From Eubacterium sp. (lineage in GTDB: Bacteria; Bacillota; Clostridia; Lachnospirales; Lachnospiraceae): a stretch of 37,490 nt of DNA. The stretch spans positions 1 to 37,490 of the forward strand of contig JAIKYQ010000166.1 of NCBI GenBank assembly GCA_024683035.1. The letters are read 5' to 3'. The translations under genes and the position numbers were made by a program. The notes beneath the pieces are model-generated. The model ran no database searches. It was not told where the DNA came from and saw only the letters and a program-made list of their open reading frames with translations. Within the stretch, counting starts at the first letter, position 1, and every line of letters starts with the position of its first letter. Shown piece after piece: positions 26,006-36,167 of this stretch.

Positions 26006-29000
26006 TCAACTGTTGCTTTGTTCTGCGGCCGCATCCTGCACGGCATGCTCCGCATTTTCTTCCAGGTGTGTGCGGGCGGTAGAGAGCATCAGTTTGAGAC
26101 GGTTCAGCTGATTGACCTCCGATGCACCGGGATCATAGTCGATCGCCACGATATTGGCTTTGGGATACTCCTGGCGGATCTTTTTGATCACGCCCTTCCC
26201 TACGATATGATTCGGAAGGCAGCCGAAGGGCTGGATACAGACGATGTTTTCCACGCCGCCGTGGATCAGCTCCATCATTTCCCCGGTCAGGAACCAGCCT
26301 TCCCCGGTCTGATTGCCGGTTGAGACGATGGGTTCCGCATAAGCCGCCAGTTTTTCGATTTCGGCTGACGGAGTAAAATGCCTGCTTTGCCGGTATTCTT
26401 TATCGGCGGCGCCCCGCAGGAAGTGAATGGCTTTGATGGCCAGATTGCACAGCATGCGGGATTTGGCGGATCCGCCAAGGTGTTCATAGCGGAAATTCAC
26501 GTTATAAAAACTGTACATGAAGAAGTCTACGAAGTCAGGCACGACGGCTTCGGCTCCTTCGGACTCCAGCAGATCGACCAGATGGTTGTTCGCCGCCGGC
26601 GCATATTTCACCAGGATCTCACCGACAATACCGACCCGCGGCTTGCTGATCTCATTGACCGGCAGACGGTCGAAGTCCCGGATGATGCTGCGGCAGAGGT
26701 TCCGGAATTTCTTCCAGGAAAGATGGCGGCCCGTCAGGTATCGGATACAGATCTCTTCCCATTTTTTATGCAGGGCGTTGGCGGATCCGGGCGTTTTTTC
26801 ATACGGCCGCATACGGTAGAGACACTTCATGAAGATATCGCCCAGAATGGCGGCAAAGACGGCACGGAGGAACATATCGGCCGTGATCTTGAATCCGGGA
26901 TTGCTTTCAAGGCCTACCAGATTGGCCGAAATGACCGGGATCTGTTCCATGCCGGCTTTTTTCAGAGCCCGCCGAATAAAAGCAATGTAGTTGGAAGCGC
27001 GGCAACCGCCGCCGGTCTGGCTCATGATCACGGCGGTGCGGTTCAGATCATATTTGCCGGACTCCAGCGCTTCCATCAGCTGGCCGACTACCAGAAGAGA
27101 AGGATAGCAGGCATCGTTGTTCACATATTTCAGACCTACATCCACCGCGTCTTTATTGTCGTTTCCCAATACTTCGAAACGATAGCCGCAGGAATTGAAA
27201 GCCGCTTCGATCAGAGAGAAATGGATCGGCGACATCTGCGGACAGAGGATGGTATAGCCATCGCGGCGCATTTCTTCTGTAAAGACCACACGGCCTTTTT
27301 TGGCAGCGGCGGGGTTTTCGCGCTCTGTATTCTTTTCCCGCGCACGCAACGCAGCCAGAAGAGAGCGGACGCGGATCCGGGCGGCGCCCAGATTGTTGAC
27401 CTCGTCGATCTTCAAAACCGTATAGATCTTGCCGGACTCATTCAGGATCTCATATACCTGGTCGGTTGTTACCGCGTCCAGACCGCAGCCGAAGGAATTG
27501 AGCTGGATCAGATCCAGATCTTTCCGTGTGCGGACAAAATGCGCGGCGGCATACAGACGGGTATGATACATCCACTGATCATTGACTCGGATCGGCCGCT
27601 CCACGGAGCCCAGGTGTGATATGGAGTCTTCTGTCAGAACAGCTACGTCATAGGAATTGATCATATCCGGAATACCGTGGTGGATCTCCGGATCGATATG
27701 ATAGGGACGTCCGGCCAGTACGATCCCGCGGTGCCCGGTTTTTTCCATCCAGCGGAGAGTTTCTTCTCCCTTGTTTTCGATGTCTTTCCGGGCAGCGGAC
27801 ATTTCCGTCCACCCTTCATGGCAGGCGGCGCGTATTTCGCTTTCCGGTATGTCTGCAAAAACTTTTACCAGTTCATTGGCCAGGATCTTTTCACTGGAAA
27901 GGGCCACGAACGGATTCAGGAAGCGCACGTCCGGATCCCGCAGAGACTCGACGTTGTTTTTGATGTTCTCTGCATAGGAAGTGACGATCGGGCAGTTATA
28001 GTGATTGACAGCACCCGCAAATTCATTGCGCTCATAAGGTATGCAGGGATAGAAAATGAAGCGGATGCCCTGTGCCAGCAGCCATTCAATATGGCCGTGC
28101 GCTATTTTGGCCGGATAACAGGCCGTATCACTGGGAATGGATTCGATGCCCAGCTCATAGATCTTCCTGGTCGAAGCCGGAGAGAGGACTACTTCATACC
28201 CCAGTCTGGTAAAGAAGGTAAACCAGAACGGATAGTTCTCATACATGTTCAGGACGCGCGGGATACCGACTTTGCCGCGCGGCGCCGCTTCCGGATCCAG
28301 CGGCGTATAGTGGAACAGCCGCTCGTATTTGTATTCAAACAGATTCGGAATGTGCCGGGCATTCTTTTCTTTGCCGAGTCCGCGTTCGCACCGGTTGCCG
28401 CTGATATACCGGCGTCCTCCGGAAAACAGGTTGATGGTCAGACGGCAGCGGTTCGTGCAGCCCTGGCAGTAGGCCATTTTGGTAGAGTATTCCAATGTGT
28501 TGATCTTATCGATCGGCAGCATGGTGGTCGGCTTGCCTGCAAAACGGTCCCGGGCGATCAAAGCGGCGCCGAAGGCACCCATGATACCGGCAATATCCGG
28601 GCGGATGGCCTGACAGTCCGCAATGCGTTCAAAACTGCGCAGCACCGCATCGTTATAAAAGGTGCCGCCCTGCACCACGATATGATGACCGAGTTCTCTG
28701 GCATCGGATACTTTAATGACTTTGTACAAGGCGTTTTTGATGACGGAGTAGGCCAGACCGGCAGAGATATCGGCAACGGTCGCGCCTTCTTTCTGCGCCT
28801 GCTTGACCTTGGAATTCATGAAAACCGTGCAGCGGGTGCCCAGGTCGATCGGGTGCTCGGCAAACAGGGCTTCTTTGGCAAAATCCTGTACGGAATAGTC
28901 CAGGGACTGTGCGAAGTTTTCAATAAAGGAACCGCAGCCGGAAGAGCAGGCTTCGTTCAGAAGGACGCTTTCCACGGCGTGGTCTTTGATCTTGATGCAT

Positions 29001-30283
29001 TTCATGTCCTGGCCGCCGATATCCAGGATACAGTCCACATCCGGATCAAAGAAAGCGGCGGCGGTATAATGGGCGATCGTCTCTACTTCTCCTTCATCGA
29101 GGAGCAGTGCGGACTTGATCAGCTCTTCGCCGTAACCGGTCGAACAGGCGTAGACGATATGGGCCTTCTTCGGCATGTGCGCGTAAATTTCCTGAATGGC
29201 GCGGATCGAAGTGGCAAGCGGATTTCCCTGATTGTTGGCATAGAAAGAATGCAGGAGGGCGCCGTCTTCACTGACAAGGGCTGTTTTGGTCGTCGTGGAG
29301 CCGGCATCGATCCCGAGATAGCAGTTGCCGCTGTAGGTGGCCAGATCCCTTGTCCGGACGTTGTTGACTTTCTGCCGTTCCAGAAAACTCTCATAGTCCT
29401 CCCGGGAGGCGAAGAGCGGCTCCATACGGGCGACTTCCATTTCCATTTTGATGCCGCGGCGCAGACGTTCTTTGAATTCTGTCAGATCCACGACTGTTTC
29501 CGCATCGGCGTTCAGAGCCGAACCGAAGGCGGCGAACAGATGGGAATTGTCCGGGATCAGCGCGTGTTCGTCATCCAGATGCAGGGTACGGATAAAACAG
29601 GCACGGAGTTCAGAAAGAAAGTGCAGCGGACCCCCGAGGAAGATGACATGCCCCCGGATCGGTTTGCCGCAGGCCAGCCCGGAAATGGTCTGGTTGACGA
29701 CAGCCTGGAAAATGGAAACAGACAGATCTTCCTTGGTGGCTCCTTCGTTGATCAAAGGCTGGATATCCGTCTTGGCAAAGACGCCGCAGCGTGCCGCGAT
29801 CGGATAGATGGCCTGGTAGTTTTTGGCGTATTCGTTCAGCCCGGATGCATCTGTCTGCAGCAGGGAAGCCATCTGGTCGATGAAAGAACCGGTGCCGCCG
29901 GCGCAGACGCCGTTCATGCGCTGCTCAATGTTGCCGTTTTCAAAATAGATGATCTTGGCATCTTCTCCGCCCAGTTCGATCGCCACATCCGTTTGAGGGG
30001 CGAGGAGCCGGATGGCAGAAGAGACGGCTACAACTTCCTGTGTAAACGGAACCTGCAGATTGTTCGCCAGCGTCAGGCCGCCGCTCCCGGTGATCATGGG
30101 GAGCAGCTCGCAGGCTCCCAGTTTTTCTTCTGCTTCCTGCAGAAGGTCAGCCAGGGTTTCCTGAATCCTGGCAAAATGCCTTTTATAATCAGAAAAAAGC
30201 AGTTGATTTTCTTTATCGATAATGGCTATTTTTACGGTTGTGGAACCGATATCAATACCCAGTGCATATCGTTTTTCTGTCAT
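26006..30283 (-). CDS. Giant acyl-CoA dehydratase activase-like protein
   Basis: This 1425-residue protein combines two BcrA/BadF-type ATPase (ASKHA) domains with a long DUF2229/HgdB-like region. Domain 1 starts with [10 protein letters not shown] (9-18) and has the iron-sulfur cysteines C127 ([11 protein letters not shown]) and C166 (ARCGVF). Domain 2 starts [10 protein letters not shown] (324-333) and has C446 ([11 protein letters not shown]) and C485 (TRCTVF). A Cys-rich stretch (C606, C609, C613, C632) follows, then the DUF2229 region (from about 655) and a C-terminal part with [16 protein letters not shown]. Small relatives reduce 2-hydroxyacyl-CoA dehydratases or double-cubane cluster proteins by ATP-driven electron transfer. 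Here activator and putative acceptor modules lie on one chain; the substrate is unknown. AGGAG and a clear promoter precede it. Confidence 0.9.
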   Translation of the reverse strand: MTEKRYALGIDIGSTTVKIAIIDKENQLLFSDYKRHFARIQETLADLLQEAEEKLGACELLPMITGSGGLTLANNLQVPFTQEVVAVSSAIRLLAPQTDVAIELGGEDAKIIYFENGNIEQRMNGVCAGGTGSFIDQMASLLQTDASGLNEYAKNYQAIYPIAARCGVFAKTDIQPLINEGATKEDLSVSIFQAVVNQTISGLACGKPIRGHVIFLGGPLHFLSELRACFIRTLHLDDEHALIPDNSHLFAAFGSALNADAETVVDLTEFKERLRRGIKMEMEVARMEPLFASREDYESFLERQKVNNVRTRDLATYSGNCYLGIDAGSTTTKTALVSEDGALLHSFYANNQGNPLATSIRAIQEIYAHMPKKAHIVYACSTGYGEELIKSALLLDEGEVETIAHYTAAAFFDPDVDCILDIGGQDMKCIKIKDHAVESVLLNEACSSGCGSFIENFAQSLDYSVQDFAKEALFAEHPIDLGTRCTVFMNSKVKQAQKEGATVADISAGLAYSVIKNALYKVIKVSDARELGHHIVVQGGTFYNDAVLRSFERIADCQAIRPDIAGIMGAFGAALIARDRFAGKPTTMLPIDKINTLEYSTKMAYCQGCTNRCRLTINLFSGGRRYISGNRCERGLGKEKNARHIPNLFEYKYERLFHYTPLDPEAAPRGKVGIPRVLNMYENYPFWFTFFTRLGYEVVLSPASTRKIYELGIESIPSDTACYPAKIAHGHIEWLLAQGIRFIFYPCIPYERNEFAGAVNHYNCPIVTSYAENIKNNVESLRDPDVRFLNPFVALSSEKILANELVKVFADIPESEIRAACHEGWTEMSAARKDIENKGEETLRWMEKTGHRGIVLAGRPYHIDPEIHHGIPDMINSYDVAVLTEDSISHLGSVERPIRVNDQWMYHTRLYAAAHFVRTRKDLDLIQLNSFGCGLDAVTTDQVYEILNESGKIYTVLKIDEVNNLGAARIRVRSLLAALRAREKNTERENPAAAKKGRVVFTEEMRRDGYTILCPQMSPIHFSLIEAAFNSCGYRFEVLGNDNKDAVDVGLKYVNNDACYPSLLVVGQLMEALESGKYDLNRTAVIMSQTGGGCRASNYIAFIRRALKKAGMEQIPVISANLVGLESNPGFKITADMFLRAVFAAILGDIFMKCLYRMRPYEKTPGSANALHKKWEEICIRYLTGRHLSWKKFRNLCRSIIRDFDRLPVNEISKPRVGIVGEILVKYAPAANNHLVDLLESEGAEAVVPDFVDFFMYSFYNVNFRYEHLGGSAKSRMLCNLAIKAIHFLRGAADKEYRQSRHFTPSAEIEKLAAYAEPIVSTGNQTGEGWFLTGEMMELIHGGVENIVCIQPFGCLPNHIVGKGVIKKIRQEYPKANIVAIDYDPGASEVNQLNRLKLMLSTARTHLEENAEHAVQDAAAEQSNS

Positions 30284-30367
30284 GAACTACTCCTGGTGAT
30301 ATCACTTAACGGTTTTTTGGGTTATCAGGACACAGTAACTTCATCTTACAATCAGAATTCAGAGTTG

Positions 30368-30408
30368 ATTATACGATAGCACCGGGGGAAAAACAATCGT
30401 TCTCCCGG
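30368..30408 (-). promoter_or_regulatory. Promoter of the activase-like gene with inverted repeat
   Basis: On the minus strand, TTGTTT (30396-30391) and TATAAT (30373-30368) are 17 bases apart. An inverted repeat, CCGGGGGAA (30382-30390) and TTCTCCCGG (30400-30408), with 8 of 9 positions matching, places the -35 box exactly in its 9-base centre, which suggests a regulator binding site. The leader is about 78 bases. Confidence 0.65.
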
Positions 30409-30468
30409 AACCGGGAAGGTACAAAAAAGGATTTCTGTCCCACTATGGATTTTTTCCGATAATAATGA

Positions 30469-30502
30469 TACTATTAGGAACAGTGTTTCCGGGGGTATAC
30501 CC
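30469..30502 (+). promoter_or_regulatory. Weak promoter region and GGGTATACCC palindrome
   Basis: A weak pair, TGGATT (30446-30451) and TACTAT (30469-30474), 17 bases apart, could start transcription of the membrane protein and tgt. The perfect 10-bp palindrome GGGTATACCC (30493-30502) lies just downstream, before the ribosome binding site, and might be an operator. Confidence 0.35.
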
Positions 30503-30529
30503 GAGATCATGCAGAGAGGAAGAATCGTT

Positions 30530-31567
30530 ATGAAAAAAGAACTGGACCTGTCGGGCCTCAGACTGGTGTTCGGCGGACTGATCCTGCAGCTGCTGTCTGT
30601 TCTCTTTGTCGGCAGACTGGCAAGCGGGCTGATGAACGGAAGAACGGCGTCGGGTATTATTGCCTGTGCAGTTTCGGCGGCAGCGCTGATCCTGATCCTC
30701 ATAGGCCTGTCACGTCTCGGCGAAGCATCGCCGTTTTTTACGAAGGCGCGCAGATCCTATCTGATCCAGCTGTTCGTACAGATCATACTGGCTGTCATAC
30801 TGGTGGTTCTGGGAAGGTCGGGCTGGACGATCGACAGTATTTCCGAAACGCCGAGGAGCACGATCCTGGAGCTGCTTCTTCTGGGCGTGGTGCTGCTTGC
30901 AGTCTGGATCCTGTCCATGCTTTTTTCCGTACGTACCACGCTGCGCGGCTGCGGCCATGTGGCGGAACAGACGAATGACCCGCTGTTTTCCATTAAATGC
31001 ATCAAGAGCTGGCGGCTCTGGTATCTTTCTTTTCTGCTTACGATCCTCATGGTCCTGGCCAGTGTGGCCATCATCATTACGGTTCTGCGTAAAACCATCG
31101 AGAACGGGACGGCAGGGCAGGATCTGACACAGGCCATTTTTACAAACGTTACGAGCAGTGTCCTGCTGGTCAGTATCATTGTCATGATCGTGCTGATCTT
31201 CTTCCTGATCGCGCATATCCTGTTTCTGGCCAGAGTACGCACTACGTACCGGGAATATCATATGGAAGAAGTGGTTCCCTCCGAACCCGGCAGTCAGGCT
31301 CCTGCCTTTGCGGACTACGTGAAAAAGGAACTGGAAGGGATCGGATATACACCGGCTCAGGTTTCCGCTATGGAAAGCTATTCCGAAGAAGCTGCGTTCG
31401 AAGAAGAGGATGAGTCTTACGAGGAAGAAATGGAAGAGGAAGCGGTTCGGGAGCTTGCTTCCGGGCAGCGGTACCGCAAGATCGTACCGGGTGAAGAAGA
31501 GGAGATCCCGGAGGAATCGAGTGACATGCTGGAGATCGCAAAACTCTTTAAGAAGAACCGGAAATAA
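30530..31567 (+). CDS. Six-helix membrane protein with acidic cytosolic tail
   Basis: The 345-residue protein has about six predicted membrane helices: near 10-30, 36-55, 70-88, 102-122, 153-175 and 195-222. A strongly charged C-terminal tail follows (about 235-345), rich in Glu, with acidic runs such as FEEEDESYEEEMEEE and the ending IAKLFKKNRK. I do not recognise a family. I chose ATG 30530, seven bases after AGAGGAAG; an in-frame ATG at 30509 is possible. It ends five bases before tgt, so the two are co-transcribed, but nothing in it suggests a link to tRNA modification. The acidic tail and basic end may bind partners at the membrane. Confidence 0.75.
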   Translation: MKKELDLSGLRLVFGGLILQLLSVLFVGRLASGLMNGRTASGIIACAVSAAALILILIGLSRLGEASPFFTKARRSYLIQLFVQIILAVILVVLGRSGWTIDSISETPRSTILELLLLGVVLLAVWILSMLFSVRTTLRGCGHVAEQTNDPLFSIKCIKSWRLWYLSFLLTILMVLASVAIIITVLRKTIENGTAGQDLTQAIFTNVTSSVLLVSIIVMIVLIFFLIAHILFLARVRTTYREYHMEEVVPSEPGSQAPAFADYVKKELEGIGYTPAQVSAMESYSEEAAFEEEDESYEEEMEEEAVRELASGQRYRKIVPGEEEEIPEESSDMLEIAKLFKKNRK

Positions 31568-31572
31568 GAAGC

Positions 31573-32715
31573 ATGGCAGTATACAGGTTATTGAAAACAG
31601 AAAACCGGGCCCGGCGCGGAGAATTGCAGACCGTACACGGAACGATCCAGACACCGGTGTTCATGAATGTCGGTACGGTGGCAGCGATCAAAGGCGCTGT
31701 GTCTACAGAAGACCTGGAAGAGATCGGCACGCAGGTGCAGCTGTCCAACACGTATCATCTCCACGTACGGCCCGGAGACGAACTGATCCGAAAGCTGGGC
31801 GGCCTGCATCGGTTTATGAGCTGGGAGCGGCCGATTCTGACGGATTCCGGCGGTTTTCAGGTCTTTTCCCTGGCGAGTCTTCGCCAGATCCGCGAGGAAG
31901 GCGTTACGTTCCGGTCTCATATCGACGGCCACAGGATCTTTATGGGGCCGGAAGAAAGCATGCAGATCCAGTCCAATCTGGGTTCCACGATCGCCATGGC
32001 GTTTGATGAATGCCCTTCCAGCATGGCAGAACGGTCTTATGTCCGTGCTTCCATTGACAGGACAACCCGGTGGCTGGTCCGGTGCAGGCAGAAAATGGAA
32101 GAACTGAATGCCCGGGAGGACACGGTCAACAGAAGCCAGCTGCTGTTCGGGATCAACCAGGGGGCCATTTATCCGGATCTGCGCATAGAACATGCTAAAG
32201 CGATCACAGAGCTGGAACTGGACGGCTATGCCATCGGCGGCCTGGCTGTAGGGGAGACCCATGAACAGATGTATGAGATCCTCGATCATGTCGTTCCGTT
32301 TCTGCCGCAGGATAAGCCCGTCTATCTGATGGGCGTCGGAACGCCGGCCAACATCCTGGAAGCGGTAGAGAGAGGGGTCGACTTTTTCGACTGTGTCTAT
32401 CCGAGCAGAAACGGAAGGCACGGCCACGTTTATACCAGCAGAGGGCATCTGAATCTGTTCAATGCACAGTATGAAGCGGATCTGCGCCCCATTGAGGAGA
32501 ACTGTGACTGCCCGGTCTGCAGGCGGTATTCCCGCGCCTATATCCGCCATCTCCTGAAGGCGAAGGAAATGCTGGGTATGCGCCTGTGTGTGCTGCATAA
32601 TCTGCGCTTTTATAACCGCTTGATGGAAGAGATCCGCGATGCACTGGATGCCGGAAACTTTTCACAGTATAAGAAGAGAAGGATGGATCTGCTGTCGGAA
32701 GGGACAAAAGAGTAA
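31573..32715 (+). CDS. tgt: Queuine/preQ1 tRNA-ribosyltransferase
   Basis: The 380-residue enzyme exchanges guanine at position 34 of GUN-anticodon tRNAs for preQ1. Key residues are visible: D91 in ILTDSGGFQVFSL, D273 in FFDCVYPSR (nucleophile), the GVGTP motif (254-258) and the zinc site CDCPVC (C311, C313, C316) with H342. The start at 31573 has only a weak upstream purine stretch, in keeping with coupling to the gene five bases before. The tgt-yajC order with the next gene is widespread in bacteria. Confidence 0.97.
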   Translation: MAVYRLLKTENRARRGELQTVHGTIQTPVFMNVGTVAAIKGAVSTEDLEEIGTQVQLSNTYHLHVRPGDELIRKLGGLHRFMSWERPILTDSGGFQVFSLASLRQIREEGVTFRSHIDGHRIFMGPEESMQIQSNLGSTIAMAFDECPSSMAERSYVRASIDRTTRWLVRCRQKMEELNAREDTVNRSQLLFGINQGAIYPDLRIEHAKAITELELDGYAIGGLAVGETHEQMYEILDHVVPFLPQDKPVYLMGVGTPANILEAVERGVDFFDCVYPSRNGRHGHVYTSRGHLNLFNAQYEADLRPIEENCDCPVCRRYSRAYIRHLLKAKEMLGMRLCVLHNLRFYNRLMEEIRDALDAGNFSQYKKRRMDLLSEGTKE

Positions 32716-32748
32716 CCGAAAGAGTACCGGGACGGAATCAGAAAACTC

Positions 32749-32777
32749 TTGTGCCGGATAGGAAAATTGTGTATTAT
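32749..32777 (+). promoter_or_regulatory. Promoter of yajC
   Basis: TTGTGC (32749-32754) and TATTAT (32772-32777) are 17 bases apart, about 75 bases before the start codon. It lies in the 141-base gap after tgt, so yajC can be transcribed independently of tgt. Confidence 0.65.
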
Positions 32778-32856
32778 TTAGAATTAGCAGCGTAAGCACA
32801 GGCAGAGAAAGAGTAGAAAAGTCTTTGCCAGCAGATAGAGTGAAGGAGGCAAACAT

Positions 32857-33264
32857 ATGATTTTTGCAAGCAACCAAGCAGCGGCCGGCGGCGGTTCCAC
32901 GATGATCATCATGATGGTCGGTCTGGTCGCCATCATGTATTTCCTGATGATCCGCCCGCAGAGAAAAGAACAGAAAAAGATGCAGGAAATGCTGTCTGCG
33001 ATGGAAGTCGGTGATGCGGTTATGACAACCGGCGGCTTTTACGGCATTGTGATCGACATCAGCGACGAAGATGTGATCGTAGAATTCGGCAACAACAAAA
33101 ACTGCCGTATTCCGATGAAGCGGGAAGCCATTGCATCTGTCGAGAAACCGGGACAGGCGATGGTTGTAAATGAAAAACCCGCCAGAAAAGGCAAAGCAAA
33201 AGCAGAAGAAGTAAAGGAAGAAACAGAGGCTACAGCCGAAGAAGCGAAAGACGAAGCAAAATAA
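32857..33264 (+). CDS. yajC: Preprotein translocase subunit YajC
   Basis: The 135-residue protein has one membrane helix (about 15-33) followed by the hallmark MIRPQRKEQKKMQEML and a small beta domain with GDAVMTTGGFYGIV. It assists the SecYEG/SecDF translocase. The C-terminal tail (from about 105) is unusually long, Lys/Glu/Ala-rich and low in complexity. AAGGAGG precedes ATG 32857. secD/secF are not in the window. Confidence 0.94.
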   Translation: MIFASNQAAAGGGSTMIIMMVGLVAIMYFLMIRPQRKEQKKMQEMLSAMEVGDAVMTTGGFYGIVIDISDEDVIVEFGNNKNCRIPMKREAIASVEKPGQAMVVNEKPARKGKAKAEEVKEETEATAEEAKDEAK

Positions 33265-33282
33265 GCCTGGAAATCTACGCGG

Positions 33283-33307
33283 GGCGCGCTGACATAGCGC
33301 GCCTTTT
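33283..33307 (+). terminator. Rho-independent terminator after yajC
   Basis: A perfect 8-bp GC stem, GGCGCGCT (33283-33290) and AGCGCGCC (33296-33303), has a 5-base loop and is followed by TTTTA. Confidence 0.85.
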
Positions 33308-33341
33308 ACAAATCGTCCCGGACCGGTTCCTTCCGACGGCC

Positions 33342-33370
33342 GGACGTACTATATACGGACACACTATATA
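33342..33370 (+). repeat. Tandem 15-bp direct repeat before leuB
   Basis: GGACGTACTATATA (33342-33355) and GGACACACTATATA (33357-33370) are two copies with a 15-base period and 12 of 14 positions identical. Each carries a TATATA that could serve as a -10 box, but no good -35 is seen. The second copy ends just before AAGGAAAGG, the ribosome binding site of leuB. It may be a control element of the branched-chain operon. The gap is too short for a T-box leader. Confidence 0.5.
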
Positions 33371-33384
33371 AGGAAAGGAATAGT

Positions 33385-34491
33385 ATGGAATTCAAGATCG
33401 GTTTGATCCGCGGTGACGGGATCGGTCCCGAAATCGTAGAGGAAGCAAAAAAAATACTGGATACGACAGCAGAAGTATACGGCTGTACATTCCGGTACAG
33501 CGATATGCTGCTCGGCGGTGCTTCCATAGACGCAACAGGTTTGCCGCTGACGGAGGATACCATTGAGGAAGCCAGAAGCTGCGATGCGGTTCTGATGGGA
33601 TCCATTGGCGGGGATGCGGCCACGTCTCCCTGGTATCGTCTGGAGCCTTCCAAAAGACCGGAAGCCGGCCTGCTGAAGATCCGGAGTGCGCTGGGGCTTT
33701 TTGCCAATCTGCGTCCTGCCTATCTGTACAATGAGCTCCGTTCGGCCTGTCCGCTTCGGGATGAGATCATCGGAGACGGATTTGATATGGTCATCGTGCG
33801 GGAATTGACAGGCGGACTGTATTTCGGAGAACGGCATACAGACATGGTGGACGGCAGACTGACGGCAGTGGATACCCTTCGTTATAATGAAGATGAGATC
33901 CGCCGGATTGCCCGCCGTGCTTTCGAGATCGCCGGAAAGCGGAGAAAAAAGGTCACCAGCGTGGATAAGGCAAATGTGCTCGATTCTTCCCGACTCTGGA
34001 GAAAGATCACGGCAGAAGTCGCCGCAGAGTATCCGGATATTCAGCTGGAAAACATGCTGGTGGACAACTGCGCCATGCAGCTGGTGCGTGATCCTGCGCA
34101 GTTCGACGTGATCCTGACAGAGAACATGTTCGGCGATATCCTTTCGGATGAAGCCAGCATGGTCACCGGTTCGATCGGCATGCTTTCTTCTGCAAGCCTG
34201 AATGAAACATCCTTCGGCCTGTATGAACCCAGTCATGGTTCCGCTCCGGATATCGCCGGACAGGGAAAGGCCAACCCGATCGCCACGATCCTGTCGGCAG
34301 CCATGATGCTGCGGTATTCGCTGGATCTGGATACAGAGGCAGATGCCATAGAACAGGCTGTACAGGCGGTTCTGTCAGCGGGGTACCGGACACCGGATAT
34401 CTATACAGAAGGAAACATCCTTGTCTCCACCGCGGAGATGGGGGATCAGATAGCGGCACAGATCAGAGAAAGAAAGGCGGATACAGTATGA
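33385..34491 (+). CDS. leuB: 3-isopropylmalate dehydrogenase
   Basis: The 368-residue enzyme oxidises and decarboxylates 3-isopropylmalate with NAD+ in leucine synthesis. Typical segments are GDGIGPEI near the N-terminus, the [12 protein letters not shown] substrate motif, [12 protein letters not shown], the metal-binding VDNCAMQLV and the NAD-binding [16 protein letters not shown]. Length is standard. AAGGAAAGG precedes ATG 33385. Its end overlaps ilvD by four bases (ATGA). leuA, leuC and leuD are not in the window. Confidence 0.97.
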   Translation: MEFKIGLIRGDGIGPEIVEEAKKILDTTAEVYGCTFRYSDMLLGGASIDATGLPLTEDTIEEARSCDAVLMGSIGGDAATSPWYRLEPSKRPEAGLLKIRSALGLFANLRPAYLYNELRSACPLRDEIIGDGFDMVIVRELTGGLYFGERHTDMVDGRLTAVDTLRYNEDEIRRIARRAFEIAGKRRKKVTSVDKANVLDSSRLWRKITAEVAAEYPDIQLENMLVDNCAMQLVRDPAQFDVILTENMFGDILSDEASMVTGSIGMLSSASLNETSFGLYEPSHGSAPDIAGQGKANPIATILSAAMMLRYSLDLDTEADAIEQAVQAVLSAGYRTPDIYTEGNILVSTAEMGDQIAAQIRERKADTV

Positions 34492-36152
34492 AAAGTGATG
34501 CAGTCAGAAAAGGAATGCAGCAGGCGCCGCACCGGAGTTTGTTCAATGCGCTTGGCATGACAGAAGAGGAGATGAAACGGCCTCTTGTCGGTATTGTCAG
34601 TTCCTACAATGAAATCGTACCCGGTCATATGAATCTGGATAAGATCACAGAGGCTGTCCGGATCGGAGTCGCGGAAGCAGGCGGCACACCGGTCGTTTTT
34701 CCGGCTATCGCAGTCTGTGACGGCATTGCAATGGGCCATATCGGCATGAAATATTCTCTGGTCACCAGAGATCTGATCGCGGATTCCACCGAGTGTATGG
34801 CCCTGGCTCATCAGTTTGACGCCCTGGTCATGATCCCGAACTGTGATAAAAACGTACCCGGTCTTCTGATGGCGGCGGCACGCGTCAACATACCGACCGT
34901 GTTTGTGAGCGGCGGTCCGATGCTGGCCGGCCACGTAAACGGAAGAAAACGCAGCCTCTCCAGTATGTTTGAGGCGGTCGGCTCGTATGCAGCCGGGAAA
35001 ATGACGGAAGAAGATGTACGCGAATACGAAAACAATGTCTGCCCGACCTGCGGTTCCTGTTCGGGCATGTATACGGCAAACAGCATGAACTGCCTGACAG
35101 AGGTTCTGGGCATGGGCCTTTGCGGTAACGGAACGATCCCGGCCGTGTATTCGGCGCGCATCCGTCTGGCCAAACAGGCCGGCATGCAGGTTATGGAATG
35201 CCTGCGGCAGAATATCCGTCCGCGGGATATCATGACAAAAGAAGCGTTCCTGAACGCGCTGACGATGGATATGGCGCTGGGATGCTCCACCAACAGCATG
35301 CTGCATCTGCCGGCGATCGCACATGAGGCCGGATTTGATTTTGAAGCAGAACTGGCAAACGAACTCAGCGAAAAGACGCCGAATCTCTGCCATCTGGCTC
35401 CGGCCGGCGCGCATTATATGGAAGATCTGAACGAAGCCGGCGGCATCTATGCCGTTATGAAAGAAATCGCCGGTCTCGGTCTGCTGCATCTGGACTGCAT
35501 GACGGTGACAGGGAAGACGGTGGGCGAGAATATTGCCCATGCCGTGAACCGGAATCCGGAAGTCATCCGGCCGGCAGGCAATCCGTACTCTGCGACCGGC
35601 GGCATTGCCGTACTGAAGGGAAACATCGCCCCGGATACGGCGGTTGTCAAACGCTCTGCCGTTCTGCCCGAAATGATGGTGCATGAAGGGCCGGCCCGTG
35701 TATTTGACTGCGAAGAAGATGCCATCGATGCGATCAAGGGCGGCGCCATCCACGAAGGGGATGTTGTCGTGATCCGCTATGAAGGACCCAAAGGCGGTCC
35801 CGGCATGCGGGAAATGCTGAATCCCACCTCGGCCATTGCCGGTATGGGGCTGGACAGCACGGTGGCCCTGATCACGGACGGGCGCTTCTCCGGCGCCTCC
35901 CGGGGTGCGGCAATCGGCCATGTCAGTCCGGAAGCTGCTGTCGGGGGACCGATCGCCCTGATCGAAGAAGGAGATATCATCTCCATCAATATTCCGGAAT
36001 ACAAACTGGAAGTAAAGGTTTCGGACGAGGAAATGGCCGAAAGGAAAGCAGCCTGGACACCGAAGGAGCCGAGAGTAACGACAGGCTATCTGAGCCGGTA
36101 TGAAAAAATGGTCACCAGCGCCAACAAAGGCGCCCGGCTGGAAATACAGTAA
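34488..36152 (+). CDS. ilvD: Dihydroxy-acid dehydratase
   Basis: The 554-residue iron-sulfur enzyme dehydrates 2,3-dihydroxy-acids in isoleucine and valine synthesis. Family signatures are [23 protein letters not shown] (a signature cysteine), [18 protein letters not shown] and, near the C-terminus, [13 protein letters not shown] and [15 protein letters not shown]. Ser rather than Cys stands before SYNEIVPGH, as in the oxygen-labile 4Fe-4S type. The gene overlaps leuB by four bases and is followed after 15 bases by ilvB. Confidence 0.97.
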   Translation: MKSDAVRKGMQQAPHRSLFNALGMTEEEMKRPLVGIVSSYNEIVPGHMNLDKITEAVRIGVAEAGGTPVVFPAIAVCDGIAMGHIGMKYSLVTRDLIADSTECMALAHQFDALVMIPNCDKNVPGLLMAAARVNIPTVFVSGGPMLAGHVNGRKRSLSSMFEAVGSYAAGKMTEEDVREYENNVCPTCGSCSGMYTANSMNCLTEVLGMGLCGNGTIPAVYSARIRLAKQAGMQVMECLRQNIRPRDIMTKEAFLNALTMDMALGCSTNSMLHLPAIAHEAGFDFEAELANELSEKTPNLCHLAPAGAHYMEDLNEAGGIYAVMKEIAGLGLLHLDCMTVTGKTVGENIAHAVNRNPEVIRPAGNPYSATGGIAVLKGNIAPDTAVVKRSAVLPEMMVHEGPARVFDCEEDAIDAIKGGAIHEGDVVVIRYEGPKGGPGMREMLNPTSAIAGMGLDSTVALITDGRFSGASRGAAIGHVSPEAAVGGPIALIEEGDIISINIPEYKLEVKVSDEEMAERKAAWTPKEPRVTTGYLSRYEKMVTSANKGARLEIQ

Positions 36153-36167
36153 GAACAGGGGGGCATC

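Noticed and set aside
27677-30379. A 900-codon open frame on the plus strand opposite the activase-like gene
   Set aside because: It is antisense to a clearly conserved protein, has no recognisable domain, and is rich in shadow residues such as Gly, Ala, Arg, Phe and Gln. Long antisense frames are expected from the codon bias of the real gene.
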